NCBI GenBank assembly: GCA_001599595.1
Contig: BCHH01000001.1
Location: forward strand, 62,001 to 126,000
Direction of reading: 5' to 3'
Source: Beverwykella pulmonaria
Lineage: Eukaryota > Ascomycota > Dothideomycetes > Pleosporales > Melanommataceae
Length of the DNA stretch: 64,000 bases
The position numbers and the translations under genes were made by a program. Under the pieces are notes generated by a model. The model did not search any database, was not told where the DNA came from, and saw nothing but the letters and a program-made list of their open reading frames with translations. Below are positions 10,661 through 22,346 of this stretch, piece after piece. Numbering within the stretch: the first letter of the stretch is position 1; every line of letters starts with the position of its first letter.

Positions 10661-11203
10661 ATGGCCGACAGCAGCCTTACCGAGTACATCACGCTCGTGT
10701 CTAGCGATGGGTTCGAGTTCAAGATCCTGCGATCTGCTGCCTGCCTCGCTGGCACGCTGAAGAATTCACTGGAGCCAACGTGTATGTTTGCACCATTCTT
10801 TGCAGCCCCTTCACACACAGCATATAATGAAGACGTGATGGCTAATATATGTTGTGTCCAGATGGCTTCAAAGAAGGCTCCGAGAACCGCATTGACCTGC
10901 CCACTATCAAGTACGCCCTCCCCCGTCCTCCGCAACCCTCCTCCACTTCCGAACGAGACAACGCATGGGTTCGAGCTATGACATAATATAGGGGTTAAAC
11001 TGATATCGTTGCAGTGGCGTGGTCCTAGAAAAGGTCTGCGAGTACCTGTACTACAACCAAAAGTACGCCGAGGCAAAGGATGTCCCGGATATGGAGGTCC
11101 CGCCGGAATTGTGTCTAGAGCTACTCATTGCGGCAGATTATCTGGATGGTAGGTACACATAACGAAGTTTGACTAGGAAGACGGCTGACTGTGGACAGTG
11201 TAA
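10661..11203 (+). CDS. ELC1: Elongin C homologue
   Basis: Small Skp1-fold adaptor that links BC-box proteins to cullins in ubiquitin ligases and, in yeast, acts in turnover of stalled RNA polymerase II. Exons: 10661-10781, 10862-10910, 11015-11148 and 11199-11203, giving 102 aa, the expected size. Family features are SDGFEFKILRSAACLAGTLK at the start, the GFKEG...IDLPTINGVVLEKV core, and LLIAADYLDV at the end, matching the usual LLMAANFLDC-type C-terminus. The gene is split by three introns, and the last exon contributes only two bases plus the stop codon, so it is easy to miss. Confidence 0.92.
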
Positions 11204-11591
11204 CGGCGAGGAGATATAAATGAGAGAAGACTATGGTGCACGCAAAAGACTCTAGTGCAGGAGAGGGAAGCCGCGGTAGCGACCGAGCATCTCTCTTAGG
11301 GTCATAATAGTGGGTGTCTATGCAAATTGAGGAATTTATAGTTCCAAATCAAGTTCACAACATGGGCAGTGTGGAGGCTTTGACGAAATAGATGTTGAGT
11401 ATAGCGCTTGTGGATAGATTTGATGCCAACTGTTTCTCGCAGCACAAATTCTCGTCTCACGTCTAGCTGGGCATCACTCACTGTTGAAGCAGTTTGTGTG
11501 TCTCACGTTGCCGGGAAATGACGCGAATGAATATCTCAAATATTTCTTTACATATAGATAGATTGCTGATTTGATTATACTTCCACATGCC
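11204..11591. other. Intergenic, convergent 3' ends
   Basis: 388 bp between the ends of elongin C and the HET gene. AT-rich towards 11520-11590. No gene seen. Confidence 0.5.
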
Positions 11592-13415
11592 TCATACAAT
11601 GCTTCCATTTAGAAGTACTGCACTCAAATCCCCCAAGCCGAGATCCTGCGCGAGTATTTCTAACCCTTGACTCTCATCAACACTACGCGTGTGCTTGGGT
11701 TCAAAGGTCCAACAGCACCAACCGAGCCGTTGCCATGCTCCTTCACTATTCTGTCTCACGATCAACCCGATACCCAATGCTATGGAAGATGGCTGGATCC
11801 CGGGTGCGCGGGCTAGCAGAAGCAGGCGTATATCGTCCTCTTGAAAAAGTAGTTGAGTGAAGGAATTGAAGATCTGGAACTGCTGTTCTGGCGATACATG
11901 CCATATTTCTTTGTATGGTGTTCGTGAGGAACGGCGGCTTGGAAACGCGGTCATTGGGGGAATGTTCGTGTGCTTTCCGTCTGCGTCGCTGATGTCGCTT
12001 GCATCAAAGGCAATACCCAACAAACGCGATGCACCCGATGAATGCGAGACTAATGCTATAGCTGAACTAAAGGCGACACTGTAAGCTGTGAGTCTAATAT
12101 CCTCCCTCCCATTCTCTGCTGTGAGAGCATTGACCTTTAGCAGAGGAACATATTGCTCGAAGCAAGTGAATATCAGATCCAAATCTGGCAGCGTACAATC
12201 CTTGCTATACATCCAGGATCTAGAGACTTCGTAAGACAGTCCGCGCATGAACAACTGGCTGAGCACAGGGAAATGGCACATCAACTGATTGCTGAAAAAA
12301 ATTTCAACGCGCGATGCGAATTGGGGGTCATCCGCCCATGGTGTTCCCGGTCCGTTTGGAAATCCTAGAACGTGCTTGTGGATGTACTCGAGCTGGTCGC
12401 CAGGATTTTCCTCATGCCTTCCTTGAGCGGCCTTCCACAGTTGCAGTATGTTGAAGCTGGCGAAAGAAGAAAGTCCACTTTGCTCAATACCATCCCTTAA
12501 ATTTTCCATTTCTTTAGATGGCTCGGAACACGTCGCTGAGTAATCGTTAACAACATCTAGGATGGATTTGGAAATGCGAACCAAGTGCCGAAGAGTTACA
12601 TGTCCTGTTAAAACGTGGTGGTCCTCAGTCCGTTCGCATGCAATGAGCTCTCGAACAGGAAGTGTCTGAATGGCGAGACTCTCATCCTGAAAAACGATAT
12701 CGACCTGCGTGATGTCCTGGAACAACTCTGACATGTGATGCGGCATCATGATAGGGGAACCTTCTGCGGAAAGTATGATTGCATCCGGATTCGCTATAGC
12801 CTCCTGTAATGTCCAGAGACTCGTGAACCATGGATCAGCCAGCAGCCGTTTCAATGCCAGAACTACCCTCTTTTGAACCTTTGGGGTGAAGTCATCTACT
12901 AGACGTAGAGGTCCTTTCTCGCCCTTGGCCAATCTTAACCCATCGAAAAAGTCTTCTAGGATAGTAGTGAATGATTGAGTGTCGGTTCTACTGAGCCATA
13001 TGAAGCTTTGAGAAGCACCAGAAAAGATCTCCCTCTGCATGGAGACTTCTTCATCCAATGCGCCCTCTCGATCCGGGAAGTCTGTACAAGCCACGTCCAG
13101 CCATAGAAACTTGGCTCCGCTCACAGAGCCGATGGTATTGATGCTGTTCGCAAAATTCTCGATAGTGAAATGACTCGGGTCTATCGATGGTGGTTCCCAA
13201 GGTATACCATGAATGTCGAGCTTGGGTGCACCACTTTTCCCAAAACGTCCCCAGGTATAAGATATCGTTGCATATGGTGGCTCAAGTGTATTGCCATACG
13301 TGTTTCCTTCCTCGCGCTCCAAAGAGCGCATGGATGGAAGGTGAAGTAGCCGTCTTGGCCAATATGAAGAATGCTTTGAGCATAGAGCTCTAGGCTGCCC
13401 TGAATAATCGTTCAT
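11592..13415 (-). CDS. HET-domain (heterokaryon incompatibility) protein
   Basis: Single-exon gene for 607 aa. The N-terminal half carries HET-domain signatures in order: YATISYTWG (about 48-56), FLWLDVACTDFPD (about 103-115), a QREIFSGASQSFIWLSR block (about 125-145), and DPWFTSLWTLQEA (about 190-205). HET domains trigger cell death after fusion of genetically different hyphae and belong to the fungal self/non-self repertoire. The C-terminal 350 residues are not recognised and carry no obvious repeats. It lies head to head with a CorA-like membrane protein gene, 629 bp apart. The usual CxxQ of HET domains appears here as CTDF, so the domain is somewhat divergent. Allelic function cannot be told from one genome. 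Confidence 0.88.
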   Translation of the reverse strand: MNDYSGQPRALCSKHSSYWPRRLLHLPSMRSLEREEGNTYGNTLEPPYATISYTWGRFGKSGAPKLDIHGIPWEPPSIDPSHFTIENFANSINTIGSVSGAKFLWLDVACTDFPDREGALDEEVSMQREIFSGASQSFIWLSRTDTQSFTTILEDFFDGLRLAKGEKGPLRLVDDFTPKVQKRVVLALKRLLADPWFTSLWTLQEAIANPDAIILSAEGSPIMMPHHMSELFQDITQVDIVFQDESLAIQTLPVRELIACERTEDHHVLTGHVTLRHLVRISKSILDVVNDYSATCSEPSKEMENLRDGIEQSGLSSFASFNILQLWKAAQGRHEENPGDQLEYIHKHVLGFPNGPGTPWADDPQFASRVEIFFSNQLMCHFPVLSQLFMRGLSYEVSRSWMYSKDCTLPDLDLIFTCFEQYVPLLKVNALTAENGREDIRLTAYSVAFSSAIALVSHSSGASRLLGIAFDASDISDADGKHTNIPPMTAFPSRRSSRTPYKEIWHVSPEQQFQIFNSFTQLLFQEDDIRLLLLARAPGIQPSSIALGIGLIVRQNSEGAWQRLGWCCWTFEPKHTRSVDESQGLEILAQDLGLGDLSAVLLNGSIV

Positions 13416-14044
13416 CGAAACTGTTCCAAAGGAGTTTCCCTAGCCCTCAGTCGGTATATGTACGCATCGTTGTAGAGAATGACAAGGAACCCGCACTGGA
13501 ACGAAGGGCAGAGACGATCCTGAATAAGGTCGTTAGGCATCTCGACGAGCTCGAGGTGGTGAGGACGATGAAAACATAGAAGGGTTTGAGACGCAAGGTC
13601 CTACTGATACAGTGAAGAAGAAGTGCAGGACAGGTTCTGCAGCCTACTCGAGGTGGGCTGGAATGCCAAGACGCCTTCCATGTTCGGTATAGCGTTGTGG
13701 GCCTTCATATTTGGATATTTCTTCAAGACAAGGGGAAAAACTCCTCAACCGAAGTCATTTTGGAGCCTCAAAAGTGTCCCACTATCACGACTGTGTAGGA
13801 TAAACAAAATCTCAACGATGTTCCTGGGTTTCTACGTTCCCAGTCTCATATCTGTCTATCGGGCGTTTTCAGCTAAGGCTGAAGCGCCATCAGGCACAAG
13901 CAAGATTGGGGGCCAGGAAAAGCAAGGTTTAAATACTTCTATAGTGGACGACTTCAATTCTACTCAACTTCAACCTTGCCAATTTTTCACCATTTTGTGC
14001 AGTTTCCAGATCTGAGCCTCGAATTAAAACAAGGACTCGAGACC
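13416..14044. other. Divergent intergenic HET/CorA-like
   Basis: 629 bp between two divergent start codons, so it holds both promoters. Open stretches within it (for example 13623-14015) show no family resemblance and are taken as chance. Confidence 0.45.
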
Positions 14045-16026
14045 ATGGCGAACAGCATAATTGCAAACACCACTCGAACGCCTCCAATAAGCCAAGTTTT
14101 GCCTCAACAGGCCGCTGTCCAGCCACATCGGAGTTCAAACTCGACGTCTACTCCACAGAACAACAGCTCGCTGCATCCATCCCAAACAAAAACCCAAAGC
14201 CTGTCTTCAAACACTTCAAATCCCGGGCCACAGAAAATGCCAATACAGTCTGCCCTTCCCAACGCCTCGGCTACAGTAGTTCAAAATGTCAGACCAAACC
14301 GGCATAAGCGGTTTGACACAAAGATGGGCCAATATCGCGTCGATGGAGCCCATCTTGCAGCCGCAGGTGACTATCGTGAGGCAATCGTTAAACTCCAAGC
14401 CAACAACAGAAACCTCACACATGGCGATTGGAAGGTTCCAGAGAATCGCCGCCCCGAGCACCCAGATATGAAAGATCATATCACTAGCCGGCTTAAAATG
14501 CTGGAGTTCAACAAAGACGGTGTGCCTCAGGGAGACTTCAAATTATTCGGAGATATTGAAGAAGTGAGGCAGCACTTTCAGCAGCCGGTCGCCCATGCGA
14601 TCGTTCAACAAGCCCCATCCACCCAGCACCCTCCTCAACCTATTTTCCAAACCAACCAGGCGCCAGGTCTCACGTGTCGACTTTACATACTCGAGGGATT
14701 GGATCCAGCCTACGTCGCAGAACTAGGGTCGCATCTCAATATTGACCCAGCATTGTTCTTGAGACATCAGCGAACAGCATTATGGGAAGGTCGTCATAAG
14801 GGCGGCAATACCGCGAAGTTAGCATCTACACAGAATCCACAGTATTGTTTCAGCATAGAGTACTGTGAGCTCCTATATTTCATCGATCCACCGCAAACAC
14901 GGTCAATGCGTAACCCAAACGATAATCGACACATTAACATGTCGCGAATGCCTAAGATCTCGAGTGATTTGGATAGAGTGGGAATCATGCACAGAAAAGC
15001 GAGCTTCTGGTCTGCGCCCTCAAGTTCAAATGGTAGTTGGAATGGTAATTCTCCTCTCACCACATTTATCTTGATTGCCAACGGCTGACCTTTGCAGCGT
15101 TGATTATTGTCGATCCACCATTACCTCGCAAGGACAGGGGTGACGGTGTCAAGGCCACCCACGTTCTATTGGGCACGTCAAAAAAGGCACTCCCATATGA
15201 GCATGAATCTGAACTGTACCAGGGCGGATATCTAGACTTCATACCTTTTACCACTACGGAAAAGGCCAAGAAGGCCTTAGCTCCAGAGAGGATATCCATC
15301 ATGGACGACATTTGTTTCTACTGGAAAAACCACAGCGAACAGCTCTTGCACAACACCAATTCCTCAGAGAAGGTTCAGCTGCTAGCCACCTATTTTATGC
15401 AGAAGATCATAGCTTCCAATTACATGATACTGGTTGGGTATCTTGAGGCCAATCTCAATGAATTGGAGACTGCCATCATTAACACCCAGGTAAAGGAGAA
15501 GCAAAAGCATCAGACCATGTCCGTCACGGATAAGTGGTCCATTCTTCAGTCCTGGAGCCATCGTTTCCCCGAGTACTGTAGCATGATCGATGATATACTA
15601 GAGTGGCACTCACTTGCCGGAAAAGATCTAGTTAACGGCCCAAAACAGAAATGGGACGGTTGCACTGAGGACTTCGCGGCTATCCAGAGGCGACTTGGGC
15701 TTTTGAGAGAGCGAACCCAGCTTCTTAGCGAATCTTTTGTCGGTCTTGCAAGTATGGCGGGCATCCAGGAGTCACTCGACGAAGCGAAGGCGGTAAAGCT
15801 CCTTGCAATTCTCGGGTTTTTCTTTGTGCCCATGTCGTTCATTGCATCGGTTTTTGCGATGCCGAACCATGCTCCAGCCATAAAGCCAGGATTCGGACAC
15901 TACTCATACGTTGCGTTTCCCATTGCACTTGGAATGACTCTGTTGGTAGTCATAATACTATGGGGCTTGAGTATACTGCTACATCTTAAGACTGCGAAAG
16001 ACTGGGCTAAGAAGAAGTTGAAATAG
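14045..16026 (+). CDS. CorA-like membrane protein without GMN motif
   Basis: Exons 14045-15044 and 15098-16026 give 642 aa. The first 80 residues are low-complexity (Ser, Thr, Pro, Gln). A large cytosolic region follows with a helical stretch (about 420-560), then two transmembrane helices near the C-terminus (about 570-590 and 605-630) and a basic tail. This is the layout of fungal CorA-like Mg2+ transporter domain proteins. The signature GMN loop after the first helix is absent: the sequence there is SVFAMPNHAP. Mg2+ transport is therefore doubtful. Related fungal proteins often sit with or are fused to HET or other incompatibility domains, and here the neighbour is a HET gene. The start was chosen at the first ATG giving the ORF (METMANS context). 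Confidence 0.75.
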
Positions 16027-16102
16027 AGATTGGCATGCTCTGTCATTTTCGAGCCAGAACGAGTCATAATAATTACATCCAACCACATAAGACCCCTGCC
16101 GT

Positions 16103-16729
16103 CTAGTGTACCACAACGAAAAAGCCCACCGGGCAGCTCCCATCCCCGCCTGGACCAGTCTGCTCCCACTCCAGCTCCGTATCACTCGAACACAACGCCC
16201 CGCTCACCGTCTGCCCTCCCGAGCCAGGCAGAATACCACACGGCAAGTCCGCAATCGTATATGTATTCCCCGGCACCATGACAGGTGGCGGGAACGGCGG
16301 GCTTGGGCCAAGCACCGGCTGCTTGTTATACGTGGTAGACTCGTCCGCTCCAAATCCCGTTAAATATCCCGTGAAAGTGTAGTGCCCTGGCCCAGATGCC
16401 GATAGTTTGTGTGGGGAAGCTTGAGTCGCTGTTGGAAATGCGAAGGAGAGGGTGCAGGTCTTGAGAAGTGTAGGTTCGCCGTCAATGTAGTCGGGAATTT
16501 TGAGATCGACGATTGTGCATTTGTCATTTGGCGTGACGATACCGACGGACACGCCGCCGAATGCTTTGTCAGGCTGCGATTTGGAGATTGGGACAAGCAT
16601 GTAGGGTGAAATTGCGCCTGCAGGGAAAGTACTTCCTGGTGGACAAGCGGACCGAGGCTGGAGTAATGAAGGTGCGGCAGCCACACAAGAAATGACAAGG
16701 ACGAGCGCGGTTGGTATGATGAATCTCAT
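16103..16729 (-). CDS. Secreted But2-domain protein
   Basis: Single exon, 208 aa. A signal peptide spans about residues 1-18 (MRFIIPTALVLVISCVAAA). The mature part matches the But2 C-terminal domain common in ascomycete secretomes: a CPPGSTFPAGAISPYMLVPI opening, PNDKCTIVDL, TYNKQPVLGPSPPFPPPV, PCGI with a glycine-rich turn, and a closing CPVGFFVVV. Six cysteines could pair as disulphides. The molecular role of secreted But2 proteins is unclear; surface or host-interaction roles are guesses. Its stop lies only 76 bp from the stop of the CorA-like gene, so 3' transcripts probably overlap. A TATA-like element lies about 115 bp upstream. Confidence 0.88.
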   Translation of the reverse strand: MRFIIPTALVLVISCVAAAPSLLQPRSACPPGSTFPAGAISPYMLVPISKSQPDKAFGGVSVGIVTPNDKCTIVDLKIPDYIDGEPTLLKTCTLSFAFPTATQASPHKLSASGPGHYTFTGYLTGFGADESTTYNKQPVLGPSPPFPPPVMVPGNTYTIADLPCGILPGSGGQTVSGALCSSDTELEWEQTGPGGDGSCPVGFFVVVH

Positions 16730-17870
16730 ATTGAGCCTTTGTCCTTTATTCTCACAAAGGAGACTTTATGATAGTATTCAAATCCAATGCAACGGCAGAA
16801 TGGAGAAATGTGGTAACAACAAAAAGCAGAAGGGAGAATACCTTTATACTAATCAGTGAACTGCATCCTGATTAAGGGTCCTACCGCCTAACACACGCTT
16901 TTCCTACAAGTGTACCGTCTCGGACCATAGGAAGCACAAAAGCCAAGCCATGGGCTTTACCGGCTCTCCAACGAACTGGGATTGATTCAGGGGCCAATGT
17001 AAGTGGCTTTACCAAAATGAGAGTGATCGGCGCTGTCAGTCACTGTCAGGGTGCCAGTGACCGGGCTCGCACGTCAGGATGCCAAAGCTGAAGCTGTTAC
17101 CAGGTTTTCGAGTGACGATCCTGTGCCGATCACCTTCGGCCCCGCTGCATTTGCCGATAGGAAAGCACAATGTGGTGCATATGTTTCCGTGTTACTATTT
17201 AAGCATTTTCTCTATGACACAAATTTGTGGAGGTATTGTTTGGTGGCCGATTGGTTTTTAGGAAAGGTATTGGGTAATTTGCTTTCAATGAATGGCAAAA
17301 GAGTAAGAAAAAGAAGATATACAGCATGCCTGATAACATATAGAGATATGACGAGGCTTTGGAGCAAGCGGATATTTGCTGGGGGGGAATTTTGAGCTTT
17401 TAAAGTCCTTTGTAAGAATTATCCGTTATATGCAGATGTCCACAGGTGAAGTTGGTCGAGAGAACTCCGCTACAACCCCCACTTCGTGTAAATTGCGGCG
17501 TCTTTTCCTTTTCCGCCCCCTCCCCAACGTCTTGCATTATTACCATCGTCAATTTAGATAACGATATCCGGTAGGATGTTTAACGTTGAGCCTGATTCCG
17601 ATGCCTAAACAGGCAGGTAAATATTAGTTTGCACAAAGTCTCGATTTCCGCAATATAGACAGGATGTTGCTGACTCATCCGGCAACTTCTTCCTTTCCAT
17701 TTCTTTTCTTAGGCAGCAACTTTATGAAGCCTAAACTTCCTCCAGTTTGCTTTTAATTCACTGCACATCTTATCCACATCATTTGAAGTTTTGATATCAT
17801 ACGCTGTACATACCTTACACTCCATATCAGTATCGTCAACCTTCTCTCACCTCTCGCTTCATAACCAACG
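16730..17870. other. Intergenic, divergent
   Basis: 1.1 kb between the But2 gene and the GNAT gene. It contains the But2 promoter (TATA-like at 16843-16848) and the GNAT promoter. Short open frames at 17051-17561 show no family resemblance. No gene seen. Confidence 0.5.
16843..16848 (-). promoter_or_regulatory. TATA-like element of But2 gene
   Basis: The minus strand reads AGTATAAAGG about 115 bp before the start codon. Spacing suits a fungal TATA box. Inferred. Confidence 0.35.
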
Positions 17871-18602
17871 ATGCCGCTTGTCCTTCGTCCAATTACCACA
17901 GCCGACACTCTATCATGGACACGCATCCGCGCAAAGGCGTACCTAGGGCCAACCCATGAACTCATCCATTCAGGCCCTATCTCTGAATTCTCTATCCTCA
18001 AGGTAGCAGAAGGCTTCAAACGTGAAGTGGGAAAACCCAACCGCTGGCAATGGAAAGTTGTGGACACGGATCTCGAGCCCTCGCCCGATGATCCATCGGA
18101 TAACGGCGGTCAAACAATCGCAATTGCAATATGGAGTAGACACAACGCCGACTTGACAAGAAACGATAGACCTGATGCACCAGCACCTCCTCTGGTAAAG
18201 AAACTGGATGCTGGGGAAGAAGAAAAGCCGTTTATTCCCCCAGAAGTCCGCCTCGAAGTCTTAGACGCGCTCTTCACGCCCATCCGCAAAGCGCAGTCCG
18301 AAATCATGGGAGACCGGCCGTACTTCATGCTCAACTCGTTCGTCACACATCCGGGTCACCACCGCAGAGGAGCTGGAACGATGTTGCTGAATTGGGGATT
18401 GCAAAAAGCGGATGAGGAAGGGTGGGTCACTTACCTCGATACTACGACGCTTGCACGGCCGATTTATGAGAAGAATGGGTTTACGGTGGTGACGGAGGTG
18501 GAGTTTGATAGGAGACCGTGGGGAGGAGAGGGCATGGATTGGCATGGGTGTATGATTAGGCAGCCAAGGCCATTGAAGCTGAAGGAAAAAGTGCCCACGT
18601 GA
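17871..18602 (+). CDS. GNAT-family N-acetyltransferase
   Basis: Single exon, 243 aa. The N-terminus (LRPITTADTLSWTRIRAKAY) is the usual start of fungal GNAT proteins. The acetyl-CoA-binding stretch is FVTHPGHHRRGAGTMLLNWG (about 158-177), followed by the late GNAT strand and helix PIYEKNGFTVV. The protein ends shortly after (CMIRQ). These fungal GNATs acetylate small amines or peptides; the substrate cannot be predicted. The gene stands alone between two gene-poor stretches. Confidence 0.85.
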   Translation: MPLVLRPITTADTLSWTRIRAKAYLGPTHELIHSGPISEFSILKVAEGFKREVGKPNRWQWKVVDTDLEPSPDDPSDNGGQTIAIAIWSRHNADLTRNDRPDAPAPPLVKKLDAGEEEKPFIPPEVRLEVLDALFTPIRKAQSEIMGDRPYFMLNSFVTHPGHHRRGAGTMLLNWGLQKADEEGWVTYLDTTTLARPIYEKNGFTVVTEVEFDRRPWGGEGMDWHGCMIRQPRPLKLKEKVPT

Positions 18603-20987
18603 AAGATGTGATGCTAACAAATATTCCCATTTGGAAGACGCGAATTTCTGATGTCATGCGGTGTGGAAACTGTATGATTTCCTACCTCCTGAACTTACAT
18701 ATTCAGATACATTTATGATACGCTCAACATACCCTTTTTCGGTTTCACTATCATTGCTCTCGTAGACTCTAGATGAATCTTAGCTTACTATTACCATTAA
18801 CTCTTCGCCTTTCCTGATAATATCAGCAACGAGCCCGATCTTGAATACCTTGCAGGCCTTGATAGTGTAACTAGACATGATAACACTACGAATGATATGA
18901 ATGACTTTCCTTAAACTCCACCCGCCTCATAGTTTAAATGATGTCGTGGTGGCTGCCATTAATTACTCCTAAATAACATCCCCACGTGAGCATCAAAACA
19001 ATCAGAAGTATCCTGTCCAAAGTCAAGGCGTGCGTGTGTTTACGATTGGGAATCGTCTCCTAAGAAGCACCGTGCTACCCCTCATCACTAATCATCTTGA
19101 GCGAAGTGAGGGAAAGCTATTGCGATGTGTTCTAAAGGCGAAAATTAATGCGTCGTTGGCAGTTGTTTAAAACATGATACTCTCTGGCCCTTATCTGGAG
19201 ACTCCAAGAGCACAAGCAGGGGAAATTGATCTTGATAATGGGTGTCTCTGTTTTCCCGCCGGCGCGGTATAGTGAGTGGTCATTCCGAGATTCCCAGGGA
19301 TTAACGGAAGCCCAGTGCATGTGTCTTGATTTCTATGGCTTTACTATTGCGTAGAACTTGTTAGAAGATGGGGCATTGGGGTATCATACAAATTTGTGTA
19401 TCCCTGGATTCAGTGGAAGCAGCCTGTTAGTTCATTTGACTGACCGCTGCGTCTGGAAAGAGTTAAGGCATCTTTGGCAGGAAGTCCTTAGATAGTGAGT
19501 CCCCAGGGTATTAGTTTTGCAACCCCCATGATGACTACTAGTTGGAGAAGTCAGCCGTGGTAGGTTAAAGACAAGAAGTGACGAACGTAAGGCTACCACT
19601 AAATAATATTAGCCGCATGTGTACAAAACCATGCGTGCAAGTCCCATAGTGGGGCAGAACTGCGCTGGTGCTCACATAATATTGACCAAACCGTCAAGAC
19701 AGACCTCTTGGTCCCGAGCCACGCTGACGTCGATTATTTCATTTAGAGTAATCTAGAGAGGACATCCCTCTCGAAGGCCGAGTATACGATGAAGGATCCT
19801 GCTCACCCTTGTGATATTAACCTTCCCTCGGTTTTGGAATATTGGGAGAAAGCGGCTCCCTCGTACAAGTGTGCCGTTGGATGGCAGGTATTCATTGGCA
19901 AGCTTTTAGATTTGAAAGTCGTGTTTCTTTGCCACATCTCAAAAGCTGAAAGATGCTTACGAAGACCCAATGTTGTTGGAAGTCTTACCGAGCATACATT
20001 TGAGGGTGTTTTTGCTCTGAAACCATTGCCGGTAAACTTGGATTGATTTATCACTTCCTACCACCCGATTTTACCAAGAGATTTAGGTTGAATGGGCACT
20101 GAAAGTTGCATCTAAATTCTAGTATTCTCGAATGCCTTGCTGTCGCTCAAAGGCTTACGAAAAGAAAAAGACCTCAGAAGCTTATGTCATGCTTCTTGAC
20201 TCGAAGAGCTGGCAAATTACTGCATACGGTAGCCCTCGTGATCCTAGTCAATTGATGCCGTTGAATACCACCATGCCATGGCGGTATTTACGCGAAAAAG
20301 TAGGGGATGGGGAAATGAAGTACGGAGGGTCTATTAATAAAAGCAACGTGCTGATGGTTTATTGACCATTCCCTTTTCGCTGACGCCTCTTCAGCGTCGG
20401 CATGCCCCCTATTGGCCGCCATGGTCAATATCGTATAGGGCTAGCCAATAAGCAGCGGCCTACATGCGCTAGCGGGCGGTGACAGGAAGTGCGTGGGTTC
20501 ATGCTCGGAAACATCGGCAGACAACTATCGATTATCAGCCCAGCAAAAAGACGGTAGCATCAGCGGATCAGCCCAAGTTGTACTCGGTAACTCGTATGTA
20601 CTGCTGGTACTGTAAACCCCAGTCCGTATTTCAGCGTCCGCCAACCTAATAAGGCAGACTAGCCGTTGAATGGAGAGCCACCGCCTCGGAGCGGTTTAGC
20701 CGCATAAAAATGGCGCTTTTCATTTGCTCGCTGCCGGAACCCTAATCGTCTTCAAATTTATAGATGCAGCTCTGCTAAGCTCAATCTACGCTGGTTCCGG
20801 ACCATCCCAGGCGAGGAACAACTCGTATCGAGGTTAGAACTGATTACTTCGAGGAGTGCATATAAGGACCCAAGTCCTCAGAGATGAATCTGCAGCGGAA
20901 TCCCCTGCCATCCCTCGTTACCAGTTTGCTTATTCTTTACACTAATCTTTAATTTTCTTGTCCTTGGAATCGCATTCCTATCTAAAC
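18603..20987. other. Gene-poor interval upstream of tyrosinase
   Basis: 2.4 kb with no recognisable gene. Two open stretches of about 80 codons (19789-20046 and 20132-20365) show no family match, and the first is open on both strands, which argues for chance. The right end holds the tyrosinase promoter. Confidence 0.45.
20859..20867 (+). promoter_or_regulatory. TATA-like element of tyrosinase gene
   Basis: CATATAAGG lies about 125 bp before the tyrosinase start codon, a spacing usual for regulated fungal genes. Inferred. Confidence 0.4.
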
Positions 20988-22091
20988 ATGCGTCTCTCGT
21001 TTCTCTCAGCTTCGCTCGCAGTGTGCGGCACTCATCTGGTGTCTGCCGCTGTGCTCCCACTCCCGTCTCTCGCTCCAGCCCTACCTCTATCAGAATTCAA
21101 CCACTCAATCATTAAACCATTGACGCTCGAAGAAGCGCTCACCATAACAGGCCCCAAAGCAGAGACCCCGAATCGTAAAATTAACGCGGCATTGGCCGCG
21201 GCGGCGACATGCTCGAATCCCCGTGTGCGGACGGAATGGGACAGTCTCGCGACCGCCGACAGGACGGCCTTTGTGAATGCGCTCAAATGCCTACTGAATA
21301 AGCCGGCCTCGGGCGCATTCTCGCAGGCCAAGAATCGATATGAAGACTTCGTTGCTTTGCACCAGACGCTTACGCCCAACGTGCACGGCAACTCAAAGTT
21401 CTTGATCTGGCACAGATACCTTCTCTGGTCGTTTGAGGATGTATTGCGCACCGAATGCAGCTGGGGTGGTAGCTTGCCTTGGTTCGACGAGTCCAAGTAT
21501 GCAGGCAAATTCTCCACGTCCTCTATCTTCTCTGCCTCTTGGTTTGGTGGAATGAACTTTGGTGGAGGCTGCGTCACGAACGGAGTGAGTATCTACGTAT
21601 CATCCTCTTGGTGCTCAGACAACTAATAGCAATGGCAGCAATTCGCCGGCCTCACACTAAACGTTGGTCCCGGCTCCGGAAACGGCGCCCACTGCCTCGC
21701 ACGCAATGGCGACGAAAGCAAGACGGCAAACACCAACTCAGCCATGGTCAGCGCCTGCAACGCGAAGACCGACTACGCTGATATGGCGGCATGCGCTGAG
21801 GGGGGCGCACACGCCTGGGGCCATAATGGCATCGGTGCCGTCATGCAGGACGTATATGCGTCGCCGGGAGACCCTGTTTTCTTCCTGCACCACGCATTTA
21901 TCGACCGCAACTATCGCATTTGGCAGAACGCCGACGCATCCCGCGTCACATACATCGACGGCACGGATAGGGTTGGAAACCCGCTCACGCTGAGCACGGG
22001 GGTCTCAGTGAATGGCATTCGGCCCAATGTGGTCATTGGGGACATCATTAACACTTTGGGCACAAAGCTGTGCTACAAGTACAACTACTAG
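20988..22091 (+). CDS. Secreted tyrosinase (short form)
   Basis: Type-3 copper oxidase that hydroxylates monophenols and/or oxidises diphenols to quinones; probably extracellular. Exons 20988-21584 and 21639-22091 give 349 aa. A signal peptide spans about residues 1-21. The CuA site has His125, His133 and His142 (WHRYLLWSFE). The CuB site has His257 and His261 (GAHAWGH) and His284 in FFLHHAFIDR. All six copper ligands are present. Paired cysteines (Cys75, Cys101, Cys155 region, Cys219) suit a secreted enzyme. The protein ends soon after the core domain, so it lacks the C-terminal lid of long fungal tyrosinases and resembles the short secreted class. Some short homologues act as o-aminophenol or catechol oxidases. 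No pigment cluster is seen around it. Confidence 0.92.
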
Positions 22092-22346
22092 TGTTGGATC
22101 TCAAAATACGGATCTAGATACGGGTGGGAGTTGATATACCCGCATTTGACTCTAGACGATAGCGCGAATATAGCATATAATGTAATTGAAAGTCCAACAT
22201 GAAGAACAATGTCAAAAGACGTGACTGACGGCACCTTCGTTTCGTGGGTAGATTCCCTCTTCTAGACTTTCCTTCGAAGGATTGCCCGGCTAAACGGAAT
22301 GTATTCTATGCATCTGAAACGTATGATCGGTGGTGTGATATTGGCT

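Noticed and set aside
13623..14015. 130-codon frame between HET and CorA-like genes
   Set aside because: It overlaps the CorA-like leader, has no recognisable motif and no start context; taken as chance.
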